From NCBI GenBank assembly GCA_001051155.2, contig JYIP02000002.1, positions 3,603,583-3,667,582 on the forward strand: 64,000 nucleotides of DNA. The letters are read 5' to 3'. The position numbers and the translations under genes were made by a program. Below are positions 27,201 to 37,238 of the stretch, piece after piece. Below the pieces are notes generated by a model. The model did no database searches. It had not been told where the DNA came from and saw nothing but the letters and a program-made list of their open reading frames with translations. How positions within the stretch are numbered: position 1 is the first letter of the stretch; each line of letters opens with the position of its first letter. The DNA comes from Chrysoporthe austroafricana. Taxonomy: Eukaryota > Ascomycota > Sordariomycetes > Diaporthales > Cryphonectriaceae.

Positions 27201-29332
27201 AGTGAAGTCAGTCTCATGGTTGTTCCGATCCTTGATTTCTCCTGATACCAGCAATCAGGATTAGCAAGTTGCCCGGCAAGGGTTCTTTCTTTGTTTTGTT
27301 TTTGGAATAACGGGGACCGTAATTCCCTACCATTTTCTACAAGGAGCAACAGAGTTTGAGGCTCTTCTGGAACGTTTCTTGGAATTCTCTAGCAGCACGA
27401 CGCAGCGCTGCACAGACTTGGGCGCCATAAAAGTTATCCCGGGACGAGCCTCAGGGACTAGCTCTGTACTCCCCTGGTAGCAAAAGGCATAAATCAGTTC
27501 CATTCCATCCCATTGGTATTTATGTTGTGGTCGCCTCCTGAGCCGTGCTGCGAACCCGGTGCTTCCGTGCAGTTCCTCGTTGGTGAAATAAGGCTCGAAC
27601 CGGCCCAGTGGGCGGCGGGGTACAATCTGATCCTGCGAGAACCGTTGAGGCCTGGCCTCTTAGAATGAAAGAACCTACGCTCGGTCCATCGACAGAGCCC
27701 CGCGCAGGTCCTTGGCCGTCTTGCGGCCCCGGAGACTTGCGCGGTTCTTGATTTGCATTCAAGGCCTCGACCAGCTTGGATACTCGTCAATGCCGATTTT
27801 TGGGGGCAACCACTGTTCAACCTTGTCCAGAAACTCATAAACTAGCCCTCCGCGGTAGCGGTGCGCATTAAGTCAAGACCGGGTGCTCCGCCGCTGGCAG
27901 GATAGAGTTCTGCGGCATTTGCTGGGCGCGGCCATGCGCTTTGTTCCGATACTGACAAACCCGATGACAGGCTCAATGCCTTGGAATCCTAACGTAACAG
28001 GTCTGAACTATTCTGACATAGTTTTGTTGCATTGCTGGCAGGAGGGACGGGTGAGGACGGACATACCGTTCACAACTGGTACAGCTCTCCCGACGCAGGC
28101 TGATGGCCACATAGTCGCTACGCTTGAGACTCTGAGCGATGCCTAAGACATCGAGCAAAAATGCAACCACGCTCAAAAAATAACATCCATTTCCTCCAAG
28201 GAAAGGGATCCGATCTCCTGGGCGATCAGAACAGCGCTTAGGACGCCATAAGCGACATGATATGTGTACTCAGCTCTGCCGGCGCAGGCTGCGAGAGGCG
28301 AGATCCTCCAGACTTTGGACCTCAGAAGTGTTCTCCTCGGAGATGGTCTGGTACAAGCTGTGAGAGGCGAGATCCTTCAGGCTCTGGATCGCGGAAGCGT
28401 ACTCCTCAGCGGTGAACTTGGATACCGGCCGCCGCCCTTTGGACATCTGACAGACGATGTGCCATCAGCCACACAAAGCGGTCATCCTGAGATAAGCGGG
28501 CCCTCCCACTCCTTATAGCCAAAGGAAGTGGTGCCTTCAAAAATGACCTGTTTTGAAGGACGGTGAGTTTGAAGTGATTCCAAACCGCCAGAAGAAGTAT
28601 GGCCTTGGTACCGCCCGGTCTTCACTTGAGCGAGGGCAGGAACTTCTCGCCGAATAGAGGTTGAGATGGACAAAAGCCGAAGATCCAAATGAAGCCTCCC
28701 TCCCTAGGCAAGACAGTTTGCGGCATCGACTTGAAAAGATTATGCGCCGCCGCGAGTATGCCTAGAGTCTCATCACCCAACTTGGGGAGACAAAGTAGAG
28801 AGGGCAGCATGGTAATTCAAGTTCGCATGTGGTAGGCTGACGCCCTTCAGGTTCACGGTAAGCCCTGTGGACTGGATAGATAGCCCACGGCGAAGCAACT
28901 AGCTGTCGCGAGCTTAAGTCAAGAGGCTGAGGGGCAGAGACAAAGAAGTCGATGAGAGACAGCAGGTGAACCTTTGTAAGGAACATGGCCCGAAAAGCCT
29001 CGAGCACTCGACTCGGCGCCTGCACTCACCTGGTAGGATATATCGGCGAGGAGTGCAGAAAGGAAAGCAGGCATGCCCCGATCTGGGAGCAGCATATATG
29101 GGGCTTGCGACGCCCCCCTCCAGTGATTTGAGGCTGTTTACGAAGACGTTGTTTCTGAAGACTTCAAGGTTTAGATTGTCAGTTGACGAAGACGGTAGAA
29201 ATAGGTGTTAACGATCGCAGTGAGAGTCATACGGGCATGTGAATATCTCATGAATTGGACGCCATGCTTCCTAATGAATACCGTTCTGTCTCGTCAGGTG
29301 CTCGTCCGTCCCAGGACTCATGCGTCTCGACT
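24275..29332. other. Gene-poor stretch with possible coding debris
   Basis: No intact gene can be assembled over about 5 kb. Some minus-strand stretches (about 24925-25260, 25588-25908 and 28270-29025) have amino-acid compositions closer to real protein than the surrounding DNA, but stops and frame changes interrupt them and no domain is recognised. A 13-base G run lies at 27052-27064. The part just left of 29333 is the 3' flank of TIM21. Confidence 0.45.
28270..28446 (-). CDS. Candidate small ORF with internal duplication, 58 aa
   Basis: An ATG-to-TGA frame of 58 codons below the usual length cut-off, starting MSKGRRPVSKF. It contains two related segments, ASAIQSLKDLASHSL and TSEVQSLEDLASRSL, about 24 residues apart; the DNA is correspondingly duplicated (GAGAGGCGAGATCCT on the plus strand, twice). 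Both copies would form an amphipathic helix. It may be a small gene, a last exon of a larger minus-strand gene reaching to about 29.0 kb, or a gene remnant. Upstream on the same strand, other frames (for example the one ending YKEWEGPLISG near 28482) also look protein-like, but I could not join them with confidence. No function is proposed. Confidence 0.25.
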   Translation of the reverse strand: MSKGRRPVSKFTAEEYASAIQSLKDLASHSLYQTISEENTSEVQSLEDLASRSLRRQS

Positions 29333-30211
29333 TCAACTCCACTTGATGCCAAAGAGCTTCGTGCCTCCCTTTCCCCCACCCTGTTGCGAGCTAGCGTCTG
29401 CGTTCTCGAGATAGATCCTCTGTTGGCCTCTGATATCTATGTAGAAGTACTTGTACTCATACTCGCTGCGGCCAGCGTATTTGATCAGGTGAATGTGCAC
29501 TGATCCCCTGTTGAGCGGGCCCTCGACCTGTTGAGCGTCAGCTCTTGGTCCGATCAGCCCAAGGAGCAGCAAGACTTACATAGAACTGCATCATGAGATG
29601 ATGATTACCTTGCTGATCCGTCCTCTCTGTGGACCTACTTCCTGTTAGCACTCCGAACGTCGAGTTAGAACTTGTGCCAGACTTACGAAATCGGCCGGGC
29701 TCTCCTCCACTTGTTGTATGTCTCTTCGCCATGAGCCGTGATCTTCTTGCCGTCACCGAGGAGCTCCAGACATCGATAGTCCTTCTTGATCCGGTCCACG
29801 GCGCGGTTGAAGTATGTCACCTTGCTCTCGGTGCTGAACACGTCGGTCCAGAGAAAGTATCCCACACCACCCTGTTTCCACTCATCAGCACTCATACCAT
29901 AGGCAGCGTATATGCCTGGATCCAGAAGGCGGGCATACAGTGAGAACCACACCAACAATGATGAACCCAAAGTTGAATGTCTGCTGGGCGGCCCGTGCAG
30001 TTTTCTCAGCCCCGGATAGGTCTGTCCAGGGAACATGGCCGTCATCGTTGAAGGGCGTCACCGCACGGCGTTTCGAGCTGGCTGATGACGGCCGTGAGTC
30101 TCCTGCACTCGCATAATTTCTTCGGACGAGGTGAGCAACGGCCAGGCGTGGACGACAGTGGGTGAGGTTTGTGGCCGGCCGCAGGGCTGACACGGGTAAG
30201 ATTGATCTCAT
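29333..30211 (-). CDS. TIM21: Mitochondrial import inner membrane translocase subunit Tim21, 4 exons
   Basis: Minus-strand exons 30211-29939, 29871-29687, 29634-29580 and 29527-29333 give 235 aa. The introns (67, 52 and 52 nt) have GTATGC or GTAAGT donors. The N terminus is rich in Arg, Ser and Ala without acidic residues, as in a matrix-targeting presequence. One transmembrane segment follows the motif AAQQTFNFGFII (about residues 75-97). The intermembrane-space domain contains GYFLWTDVF, the HLMMQFYVEGP strand across the exon 3/4 junction, and the hallmark C-terminal block KYFYIDIRGQQRIYLEN ... LFGIKW. Tim21 belongs to the TIM23 complex, contacts Tom22 in the intermembrane space and links presequence import to respiratory chain assembly. 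In exon 3 the acceptor after GAAGTAG is chosen because the earlier CAG would bring an in-frame stop. It is divergent from GLO3, with 480 bp between the start codons. Confidence 0.93.
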
Positions 30212-30691
30212 CCTGGCGGCTGCGACATCTCAATTGCTCAGCGGCAAGAGAGGATGACGCTGCAAGTGAGAAAGCTGCGGGTGATCTTGAAACAACCCTA
30301 GGAGGTGTCGTCGAAAAGACCGTTGAGGCTCCAAACTCAATTGAGCTTGCTGCCGCCGCCCTTCCTATTATTCATGTAGTGGAGATCAGTACCCAGTAGC
30401 GCCTCATCTGGGCTTAGTCAGAATGCTTAGGGACACGGCAGCCACAGAGAGAGCCTCTCCCGGCGACGGGCTCGCAAGGGCGGGTCTCGGTTGGACTTCA
30501 CTCTCGCTGACTGAATTAATTCGTCGCGCTGTCCGTTTCTACTGCACGTACTTGTTGCCCCCTTACTCCTAGACACACCTGCGCCTCCGCACAACCCACA
30601 CGACACAACCGACTGGTCCAGCCCGTATCGCGAGCTGCCTGCGTTGCTCCCTGCAATTCAATAATCGAGAAGCTCGCGGCCCGCCGTCAAG

Positions 30692-32389
30692 ATGAGTGGT
30701 GCGCTTGCGTCCAAGCAGCAGTCGCTGAAGATCTTCGAGAAATTGAAGACCAAGCCCGCGAACAAGGTCGGTATAGTCCTGCACGGCGCGCAAGGTCCAT
30801 CTGCATAGCTCTCCGGGGCTCCCAATCGCTGACACTCCTCGCCCGACAGATCTGCTTCGATTGTGGCCAGAAGAACCCGACATGGACGTCAGTGCCCTTC
30901 GGGATCTACCTCTGCCTCGACTGCTCCTCTAACCATCGAAACCTCGGTGTCCACATCTCCTTTGTCCGGTCGACCAACCTTGACCGTAAGTGTCTGTCAC
31001 GCAGCATATGCACCGACCTTGCGCTGATGGCATAACATCAAGAATGGCAATGGGACCAGCTCCGCATCATGAAGGTCGGCGGCAACGAGTCCGCCACCAA
31101 GTTCTTCCAGTCCAACGGCGGGACCGCCGCGCTCAACAGCAAAGACCCGAAGACCAAGTACCAGTCCAGCGCCGCGACTAAGTACAAGGACGAGCTCAAA
31201 CGACGGGCTGCTAAGGACGCCCAGGAGTACGTTGCCCGTGCGCCGTGACAGGTCTCACTCACCCCCTCGTACTAATGGGTTCTAGGTACCCGACCGAGGT
31301 CGTCATCACCGACGGCGAGATTACCGATGGCGCATCCACCCCCGCTGGAGAACCCGAGGACGACTTCTTCTCATCTTGGGACAAGCCCGCTATCAAGAAG
31401 CCTACGCCGCCAATTTCTCGAACCGCGACTCCGCCGGTAATCAGCCGCACCGCGTCTCCTTTCCTTAAGGCCGGCGGTGAGAATGGCGGTCCTCGCGCTA
31501 CCTCGCCCGCAGCTGGCGAATCACCGAAGCCGGCTACTAGCCGCATAACACATTCGTCCGCGCTGAAGAAGACCGCGACCGGAGCCAAGAAGACCGGCGT
31601 GCTGGGTGCCAAGAAGGCCGGAAGCAAGCTTGGTGCGAAGAAGGTCGTCGCCGTCGCCGACATCGACTTTGATGAGGCGGAGAAGAAGGCGAAGGAGGAG
31701 GCAGAGCGCATTGAGAAACTGGGCTACAATCCCGACGAGGAGGAGGCCGAGGCGAACAAGACAGCTGCGGAGTCTAGCAGCATCATCTCCCCAATTCCCG
31801 TCAGCCCGCCGCGCGGAGGTTATGGCTCGGCATCTCACACGCGGGAGAAGTCTGCTTCCGAGGTGGAGAGGTTGGGTATGGGTATGGGCCGGCTGGGTTT
31901 TGGCCAGATTGGAGCCAGCAAGGCTGCAGCAGCCAAGAAGCCGGCTGGTACTGGTGGTTTTGGATCTGTTGGGCCAATCAAGGCTGCCCCTGAGACTGGT
32001 GCGTTCTGGCCGCTCTGTTTTGGACAATGGCACGGGTTACTGACACCACAACAGATGAGGAGAAATATGCGAGAAACAAGTTCGGCAACCAGAAGAGCAT
32101 CTCGTCTGACGAGTTCTTCGGCAAGGGCTCGTACGACCCGAACGCGCAGGCTGAGGCCAAGACACGATTGCAAGGATTCGAGGGTGCCTCGGCCATCTCG
32201 TCTAACGCCTACTTCGGCCGTCCCGAGGAGGAGCAGCCCGAAGAGTACGGCGACCTCGAGAGTGCTGCCAAGGACCTCATCCGCAAGTTTGGTATCACGG
32301 CCGGCGACGACCTGGAGAACCTTCAACAGGTCCTCGGCGAGGGTGCCAGCAAGCTGCAAGGCGCCATCCGGAGTTACCTGGGTAGCTGA
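30692..32389 (+). CDS. GLO3: Arf GTPase-activating protein, Glo3/ArfGAP2-3 type, 5 exons
   Basis: Exons 30692-30766, 30850-30985, 31043-31226, 31286-31998 and 32055-32389 give 480 aa. Every junction is in phase; the last intron is GTGCGT...ACAG. The N-terminal ArfGAP domain (about residues 10-125) has the CxxC-x16-CxxC zinc finger (CFDCGQKNP ... CLDC) followed by [16 protein letters not shown], which carries the catalytic Arg, and [14 protein letters not shown]. The middle is Ser/Pro/Lys-rich. The C-terminal part has the repeated ISSDEFFG / ISSNAYFG motifs (Glo3 motif) and ends in an amphipathic segment [11 protein letters not shown]. By family it stimulates GTP hydrolysis by Arf1 on COPI vesicles in Golgi-to-ER retrograde transport. 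The Glo3 assignment rather than Gcs1/Age rests on the C-terminal repeats. Confidence 0.93.
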
Positions 32390-32880
32390 GCGGCCCAGCC
32401 GTAGCTCGAGCTAGAAATCTTGCTTGATCTATAGAGGGGGCGCACTGGTTGTGGGGATGATAGCGGGCAGCCCGGGGCCGAAGCGTAATCGGGGACGAAG
32501 GGAGGGTTAGTCCTGCAATTGCACGGCGCGCGCACCACAAAGCAACAGGCAGTCTTAGCGCGGACAAAATGAAACGTGGTGTTAGATTGGCTACTATTAG
32601 ACAAGTCGCGCCGAGCAAGGAATGGTATCGACGCGGTACATTATGATTTACATCAGTAATTGCAGTATATTCATATATTCATCCAAAGGCTAAAAGATAT
32701 GTCGACTGTCCCATGTAACGCCTCGTAATGTGCCTCTATCAAAAGAGCACCGTATCGTACCGCCCCGCGTCTTGGCGATGAGCCCGACAGGCCCTAGTAT
32801 GGTGAGATATATATGTATATATATAGAAAACATGTGGTGCATAGTAATCGAGGTCTCATCACAGCTTCACCGAAATCTCA
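32390..32880. other. Convergent 3' flanks of GLO3 and the nitronate monooxygenase gene
   Basis: A 491-bp gap between two stop codons of converging genes. It is AT-richer than its surroundings in the centre (TATATATGTATATATATAG near 32808-32826), which would suit polyadenylation signals in both directions. Next to the right-hand stop lies a 22-bp tandem duplication (32854-32897) that runs into the coding region. No gene is seen. Confidence 0.6.
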
Positions 32881-32897
32881 TCACAGCTTCGCCGAGG
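32854..32897. repeat. 22-bp tandem duplication across a stop codon
   Basis: Two adjacent copies of TCTCATCACAGCTTC(A/G)CCGA(A/G)(A/G). The right-hand copy contains the stop codon and last codons of the minus-strand nitronate monooxygenase gene, and the left-hand copy lies just downstream in its 3' UTR. The copies differ at about three positions, so the duplication is not brand new. It leaves the protein intact. Confidence 0.8.
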
Positions 32898-34100
32898 TCT
32901 TGACCAGCTGGGCCCCCTTCTGCAGCGCCGCAGCGGCGTCATTTACAAACTCGTCCACGATCGCCTTGGCGCTCTTCTTCTCGTTACACACCGCAGCGGC
33001 CTTGCCCATGAGGAACGGCCGGAACTGGTCCATCAGCTCATCGATGTCGACGTCGCCATCAGCGCCGGCGCCGCCGACGTCCAGCCCCTTGGGCGGCTGG
33101 GTCATCTCGCCGCTCATGACCTTGTCGAGGTCTGCCTCGTAGGGCAGGATGCCCTTGGCGGTCAGGTCCCGGATCTCCTGCTGGCGCTCGGTCTCCCAGT
33201 TCACGATATAGGGGTTCTTGCGCACGCGCAGCGGGCGGCCGGTGAAGATGAGGGTGCGGATGGTATCGTCGAAGCCGGCGGTGCGGACGGCCTCCTTGTG
33301 GCTGTCGGGGGCGCCGGCCTCGTCGCTGAGGACGAAGCGCGTGCCGACCCAGACGGCGGAGGCGCCCATCATCAGGCTGGCGGCGAGCAGGTTGCCGTTG
33401 TGGATGCCGCCGGCGGCGATGACCTGGACGGGCTGGCCGGTCAGGGGGCTGGTGCGGCCGCGGACGGCGTCGACGACGGCGGGGATCAGGATGGTGGTGG
33501 GCACGTCGCCGGTGTGGCCGCCGCCCTCGCCGCCCTGGGCGCAGATGATGTCGCAGCCGAGGTCGAGGCACTTGGCGACATGCTTGGGGTGGCCGACCAT
33601 GTTCATGTACAGGATGCCGTTCTTGTGCAGGCGCTCGACGACGTGGCGCGGGGGCACGCCGACGGCGCTCACGAAGAGGCTCGCCTTCTCCTCGATGACG
33701 ATGTCGATCAGCTGGTCCAGCTTGCCCTTGGTGTAGTCGTAGTTGGTCTTGCGGGCGCTGCCGCCGACCTGGGGCAGCAGCAGGTCGACGCCGAAGGGGG
33801 CGGCCTTGTCGGCCAGGTAGGACTTGAGCTCGGCGATCTGGTCGCGCAGCATGTCCGGGGTGTAGTTGACGCCGCCGATGACGCCGAGCCCGCCGGCGTT
33901 GGTCACGGCGGCGGCGAGCTTGGGGCCCGCGGCGACGTTCATGCCGGCGAGGAGGACGGGGTGGTTGATCTTAAAGAGATCGGTGATCGGGGTGCGGATC
34001 TTCTCTGTTGGAGGGGTTTTTCGCCTGTTAGCGGGTATCCTGAAGCAGGAAGAGGTGGCATGTTGGCCGGAGGGGTGGGATGCTTACGTGGTGAGGCCAT
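32881..34100 (-). CDS. Nitronate monooxygenase (2-nitropropane dioxygenase family), 2 exons
   Basis: A very short first exon (34100-34088, 13 nt: ATG GCC TCA CCA C) joins across an 83-nt intron (34087-34005, GTAAGC...CAACAG) to 34004-32881, giving 378 aa. The join restores MASPQKIRTPITDLF, the usual beginning of the TIM-barrel, where the long exon alone would lose the first strand. Motifs are HPVLLAGMNVAAGPKLAAAV, the glycine-rich GGLGVIGG, QGGEGGGHTGD with the probable catalytic His, the FMN-phosphate site IAAGGIHNG and GASAVWVGTRF. These mark the FMN-dependent family that oxidises alkyl nitronates such as propionate 3-nitronate to carbonyl compounds and nitrite. It is probably a detoxification enzyme in cytosol or peroxisome; the C terminus SAKL resembles but does not match a canonical SKL/AKL peroxisomal signal with certainty (AKL is a known variant). 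It is divergent from the folate gene. Confidence 0.92.
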
Positions 34101-34944
34101 CGTGACGTTGATGCCGGCTGTGCTGCGCAGGAAGAGCGATATGTTATACACTGAACGGATAAAGAAACAGAAAGCAATCACGAACGACCAAGTAAATATG
34201 CAGGAGAAGAAAGAGTATGAGAAGCCACCTCGCGCTCAGAGAGAGAGAGACGGAGGGTAGAGAATCCGGGGAAGCTGGGGATGGGGTCCTTAGTACACAT
34301 GCGCGCGGGAGAAGCCGAGGCACGAGGCACTCGGTCGATCGACTTTGGTATTTTAGTGGAGCCGCGCCTCAGGTTTCCCCATCCCAGGGCCCATTGTCAC
34401 CGGGGGGGCGTGCCGAGGCTACGGCGGCGTCGGCGGGCAGCAGCTGGCAGAGGCTTAACGATTTCCCCCCAGCACGAACATGAACCTCCGTGTAGGTCAT
34501 CCGTCTGTATGTGTGCCCGTGTGTGCGCAGGCGCGAAGATACTACTATACTAGTATGCAAGGCCCAGCTCATGCCGGTTCCCGGGCTAGTTCCACTGCAT
34601 ACAGATGACGAGATCTGCCTTGGACGATCCTAGATTCTTGTCAGCCTTCTATCTCACTGGCCATAACCATAATCACCACGTACTGAGACGTACTCTACAG
34701 CCTTGAGCCATGAGGGCCCGCTAATACCCGCTGCTGGTCGCCAGTACTGGGTATACACAGCGACGGCGCCCAGGGAGCAGAAAAAAATAATGGAGCCGCC
34801 TACCCGAACCCGAATGCTGGGGAGCCGGCGCTGGACTGACTCGGCCGGGCTGCGACAGCCTGGACCCCTGGCCTCACCAAACTATTTTCAATATCTTTGT
34901 TCCTCTGGTTTGAGATTTTTTTCACCCCCGGTCTCCAAGCGGCA
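34101..34944. promoter_or_regulatory. Shared divergent upstream region
   Basis: 844 bp between the start codons of the minus-strand nitronate monooxygenase gene and the plus-strand HPPK-DHPS gene. It must contain both promoters. No clear TATA box or recognised operator was found, and no ORF in it is supported. Confidence 0.55.
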
Positions 34945-36718
34945 ATGAGCAGCAGCCATCTGCTCCCGTTACGCTCTCTCGGCTCCAGATCCATTCACCA
35001 TGCAGCTGCAAGACCGGTGGCGGTCAGGATCCGGCTCACAGGCACTGCGGTAGTCAGCAACAGCAGAAAATCCTTCTCCTCGGGCCATCGGCGACTTTCT
35101 TCGGAGCCAAAGTCGTTTACTCGATATACCTTTCCCAGGCAGATCCGTATCGATAGGGCCAGCGACATGGCTATGGGGAAACCTGAGCGGCCAAGGACGG
35201 CGTACGTCGCCCTGGGCAGTAATCTCGGCGACCGCATCGCCGAGATCGAGCGAGCCTGTCGTGAGATGGACGCGAGAGGCATCAGGGTGAAGCGGACGAG
35301 CAGCCTGTGGGAGACCGAGCCCATGTACTATGCTGACCAGGACCGCTTCGTCAACGGGGCTTGTGAGGTAGGTCACAGATCGCAGGGCTCCATTGTCCGG
35401 TGGAAGCGTCCAGTCGGCTTACACGGACTAGGTAGAGACGACGCTGGAGCCGCTCGCGCTGTTGGACCAGCTTCAGGAGATTGAGAATCTCATGGGCCGG
35501 AAAAAAGTCATCGATAAGGGGCCGCGGAACATTGATCTTGATCTTCTGCTTTACGAGGACGAGACGGTCGACCATGAGAGACTGAAGGTCCCTCACGCGG
35601 GCATACTAGAGAGGGAATTCGTCCTACGTCCGCTCGCGGAGTGAGTGACACCCTCTTTTGCGGTTGAGACGCTCAGTGAGCTCACACGAGACAGACTCAT
35701 CCCGACCAGGGCCATATTCCCAAAGAACCCCTGGAAGTTCACCCAGGACTACCTCAACGAGCTCCCGCCATCAACCCCGCCGCTCACCTCCCTGACTCCG
35801 CTGTCCGGCTCGCAGCCGCCCCTTCAGGCCCTGAAACCCTCTCGCAAGACCCACGTCATGGCTATCCTGAACATGACGCCCGACTCCTTCTCTGACGGCG
35901 GCACCCACGCCGCGCCCTCGCTTGCCGACACCATCCGCGCCTTCATCGCCTCCGGCGCCACCATGATCGACGTCGGCGGCCAGTCGACGGCGCCCAGCCG
36001 GCCCGAGGTGTCAGCGGACAAGGAGCTCAGCCGCGTGGTACCAGCTGTCGAGCTCATCCGCTCCCTTCCCGAGGCAGAGGGCGTGCTCATCAGCGTCGAC
36101 ACGTACCGCGCGTCCGTGGCGGAGGCGGCGGTCCGGGTGGGCGCAGACATCATCAACGACGTCTCGGCCGGCGTCATGGACCCGGAAATGCTCCCCACCA
36201 TGGCGAGGCTAGGAAAGACGGTGTGCCTAATGCACATGCGCGGCACGCCGGCGACCATGAGCAGCCTGAACGACTACAGGAGCCCCTCGCCCTCCAGCGC
36301 CAGCTCCAGCGACGAGTCCGGCGCCGCGCCCGACGACGACGCCCTCATCCCCACCATCGCCAAGGAGCTCCTCGAGCGCGTCGCGGCGGCCGAGGCCGCG
36401 GGGGTCCGCCGCTGGCGCATCATCCTCGACCCGGGCCTGGGCTTCGCCAAGGTGGGCGCGCAGAACCTCACCATCCTGCGGCACCTGCGCGAGCTCCGGG
36501 AGTGGCCCGGCCTGCAGAACCTACCGTGGCTGGTCGGCTCGAGCCGGAAGAGCTTCATCGGCAAGGTCACGGGCGTGGCGAGGCCCGCGGAGAGGATCTG
36601 GGGCACCGCGGCCACCGTGGCCGCGGCGGTCGAGGGGGGCGCGGATGTGGTGCGGGTGCATGATGTCAAGGAGATGGGGCAGGTCGTGAGGATGAGCGAC
36701 GCGATTTGGAGGTATTAG
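34945..36718 (+). CDS. FOL1: Folate biosynthesis enzyme HPPK-DHPS (hydroxymethyl-dihydropterin pyrophosphokinase / dihydropteroate synthase), 3 exons
   Basis: Exons 34945-35367, 35432-35640 and 35695-36718 give 551 aa. The second intron (54 nt) removes the TGA that would otherwise end the frame after VLRPLAE. The first 74 residues are rich in Arg and Ser with almost no acid, a likely mitochondrial presequence; a second in-frame ATG (35167, MAMGKPERPRT) could give a cytosolic form. HPPK follows (about 85-235): AYVALGSNLGDR, SSLWETEPMYY and KGPRNIDLDLLLYEDE, the ATP/Mg-binding signature. DHPS follows (about 275-551): MAILNMTPDSFSDGG, MIDVGGQSTAPSRPEV, ISVDTYRASVAEAA, CLMHMRGTPATM, ILDPGLGFAK and GSSRKSFIG. 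It makes dihydropteroate from hydroxymethyl-dihydropterin and p-aminobenzoate and is the sulfonamide target. No dihydroneopterin aldolase domain precedes HPPK, unlike yeast trifunctional Fol1. Confidence 0.95.
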
Positions 36719-37238
36719 AAAGAACCGCAGCAGACGGCCGTGCCAGTAGTGGTCACGCGCTTCGGTGCGCTTGCCGACCATCGCAGAAATACGGGTGGTT
36801 CGATCTGCCCCCAAGCCTCATCAACTTATATTCACACACAAGTCAAGGACCTGGCCTTCTGCCTTCTCGAGATGCGAGCCAAGTTTCCGTGGGCATCAGC
36901 CATATGGAGTTTTCGGGGCTGGCTTGACGGCGTAAGAAGACTTGAAGACGGTCTGATTCGTTAACGCCGGTATTAGAAGCACCACTCCTTCTGGTCGGTC
37001 TCGTTCCGTTCCGCATTCGTTCTGAGGCTCGCGAATGTCGGTAAGAGTACTCTCCGTGGTCAAAAGTCGTCGTCATCGCCTCCGACGACAATTCCCTGGT
37101 AGCCGTTGCGGCGCTGGGCATGGGGTAGGGAGATACCCGCCATGCCTCTCCGTCTCTCAGCTGCTTGATGGTGCCTTTCGCTTTTGACTGAATACTTTCT
37201 AACGCGGTCTAATTTTGCCCGGTTAGCTTATAGTTGTC

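Noticed and set aside
27585..27680. tRNA-like B-box (GGTTCGAGCCT) on the minus strand
   Set aside because: No matching A-box at the right distance and no cloverleaf can be drawn, so it is a chance match.
33298..34260. 320-codon plus-strand frame
   Set aside because: Antisense of the nitronate monooxygenase gene, with the repetitive Gly/Ala/Asp/Val content of a mirror frame.
36723..37100. Long minus-strand frame starting MPSAATATRELSSEAM
   Set aside because: Its reading conflicts with the frame giving a natural-looking acidic C terminus at 37060 and it lacks family features; at most part of it is a 3' exon of the STAND-like gene.
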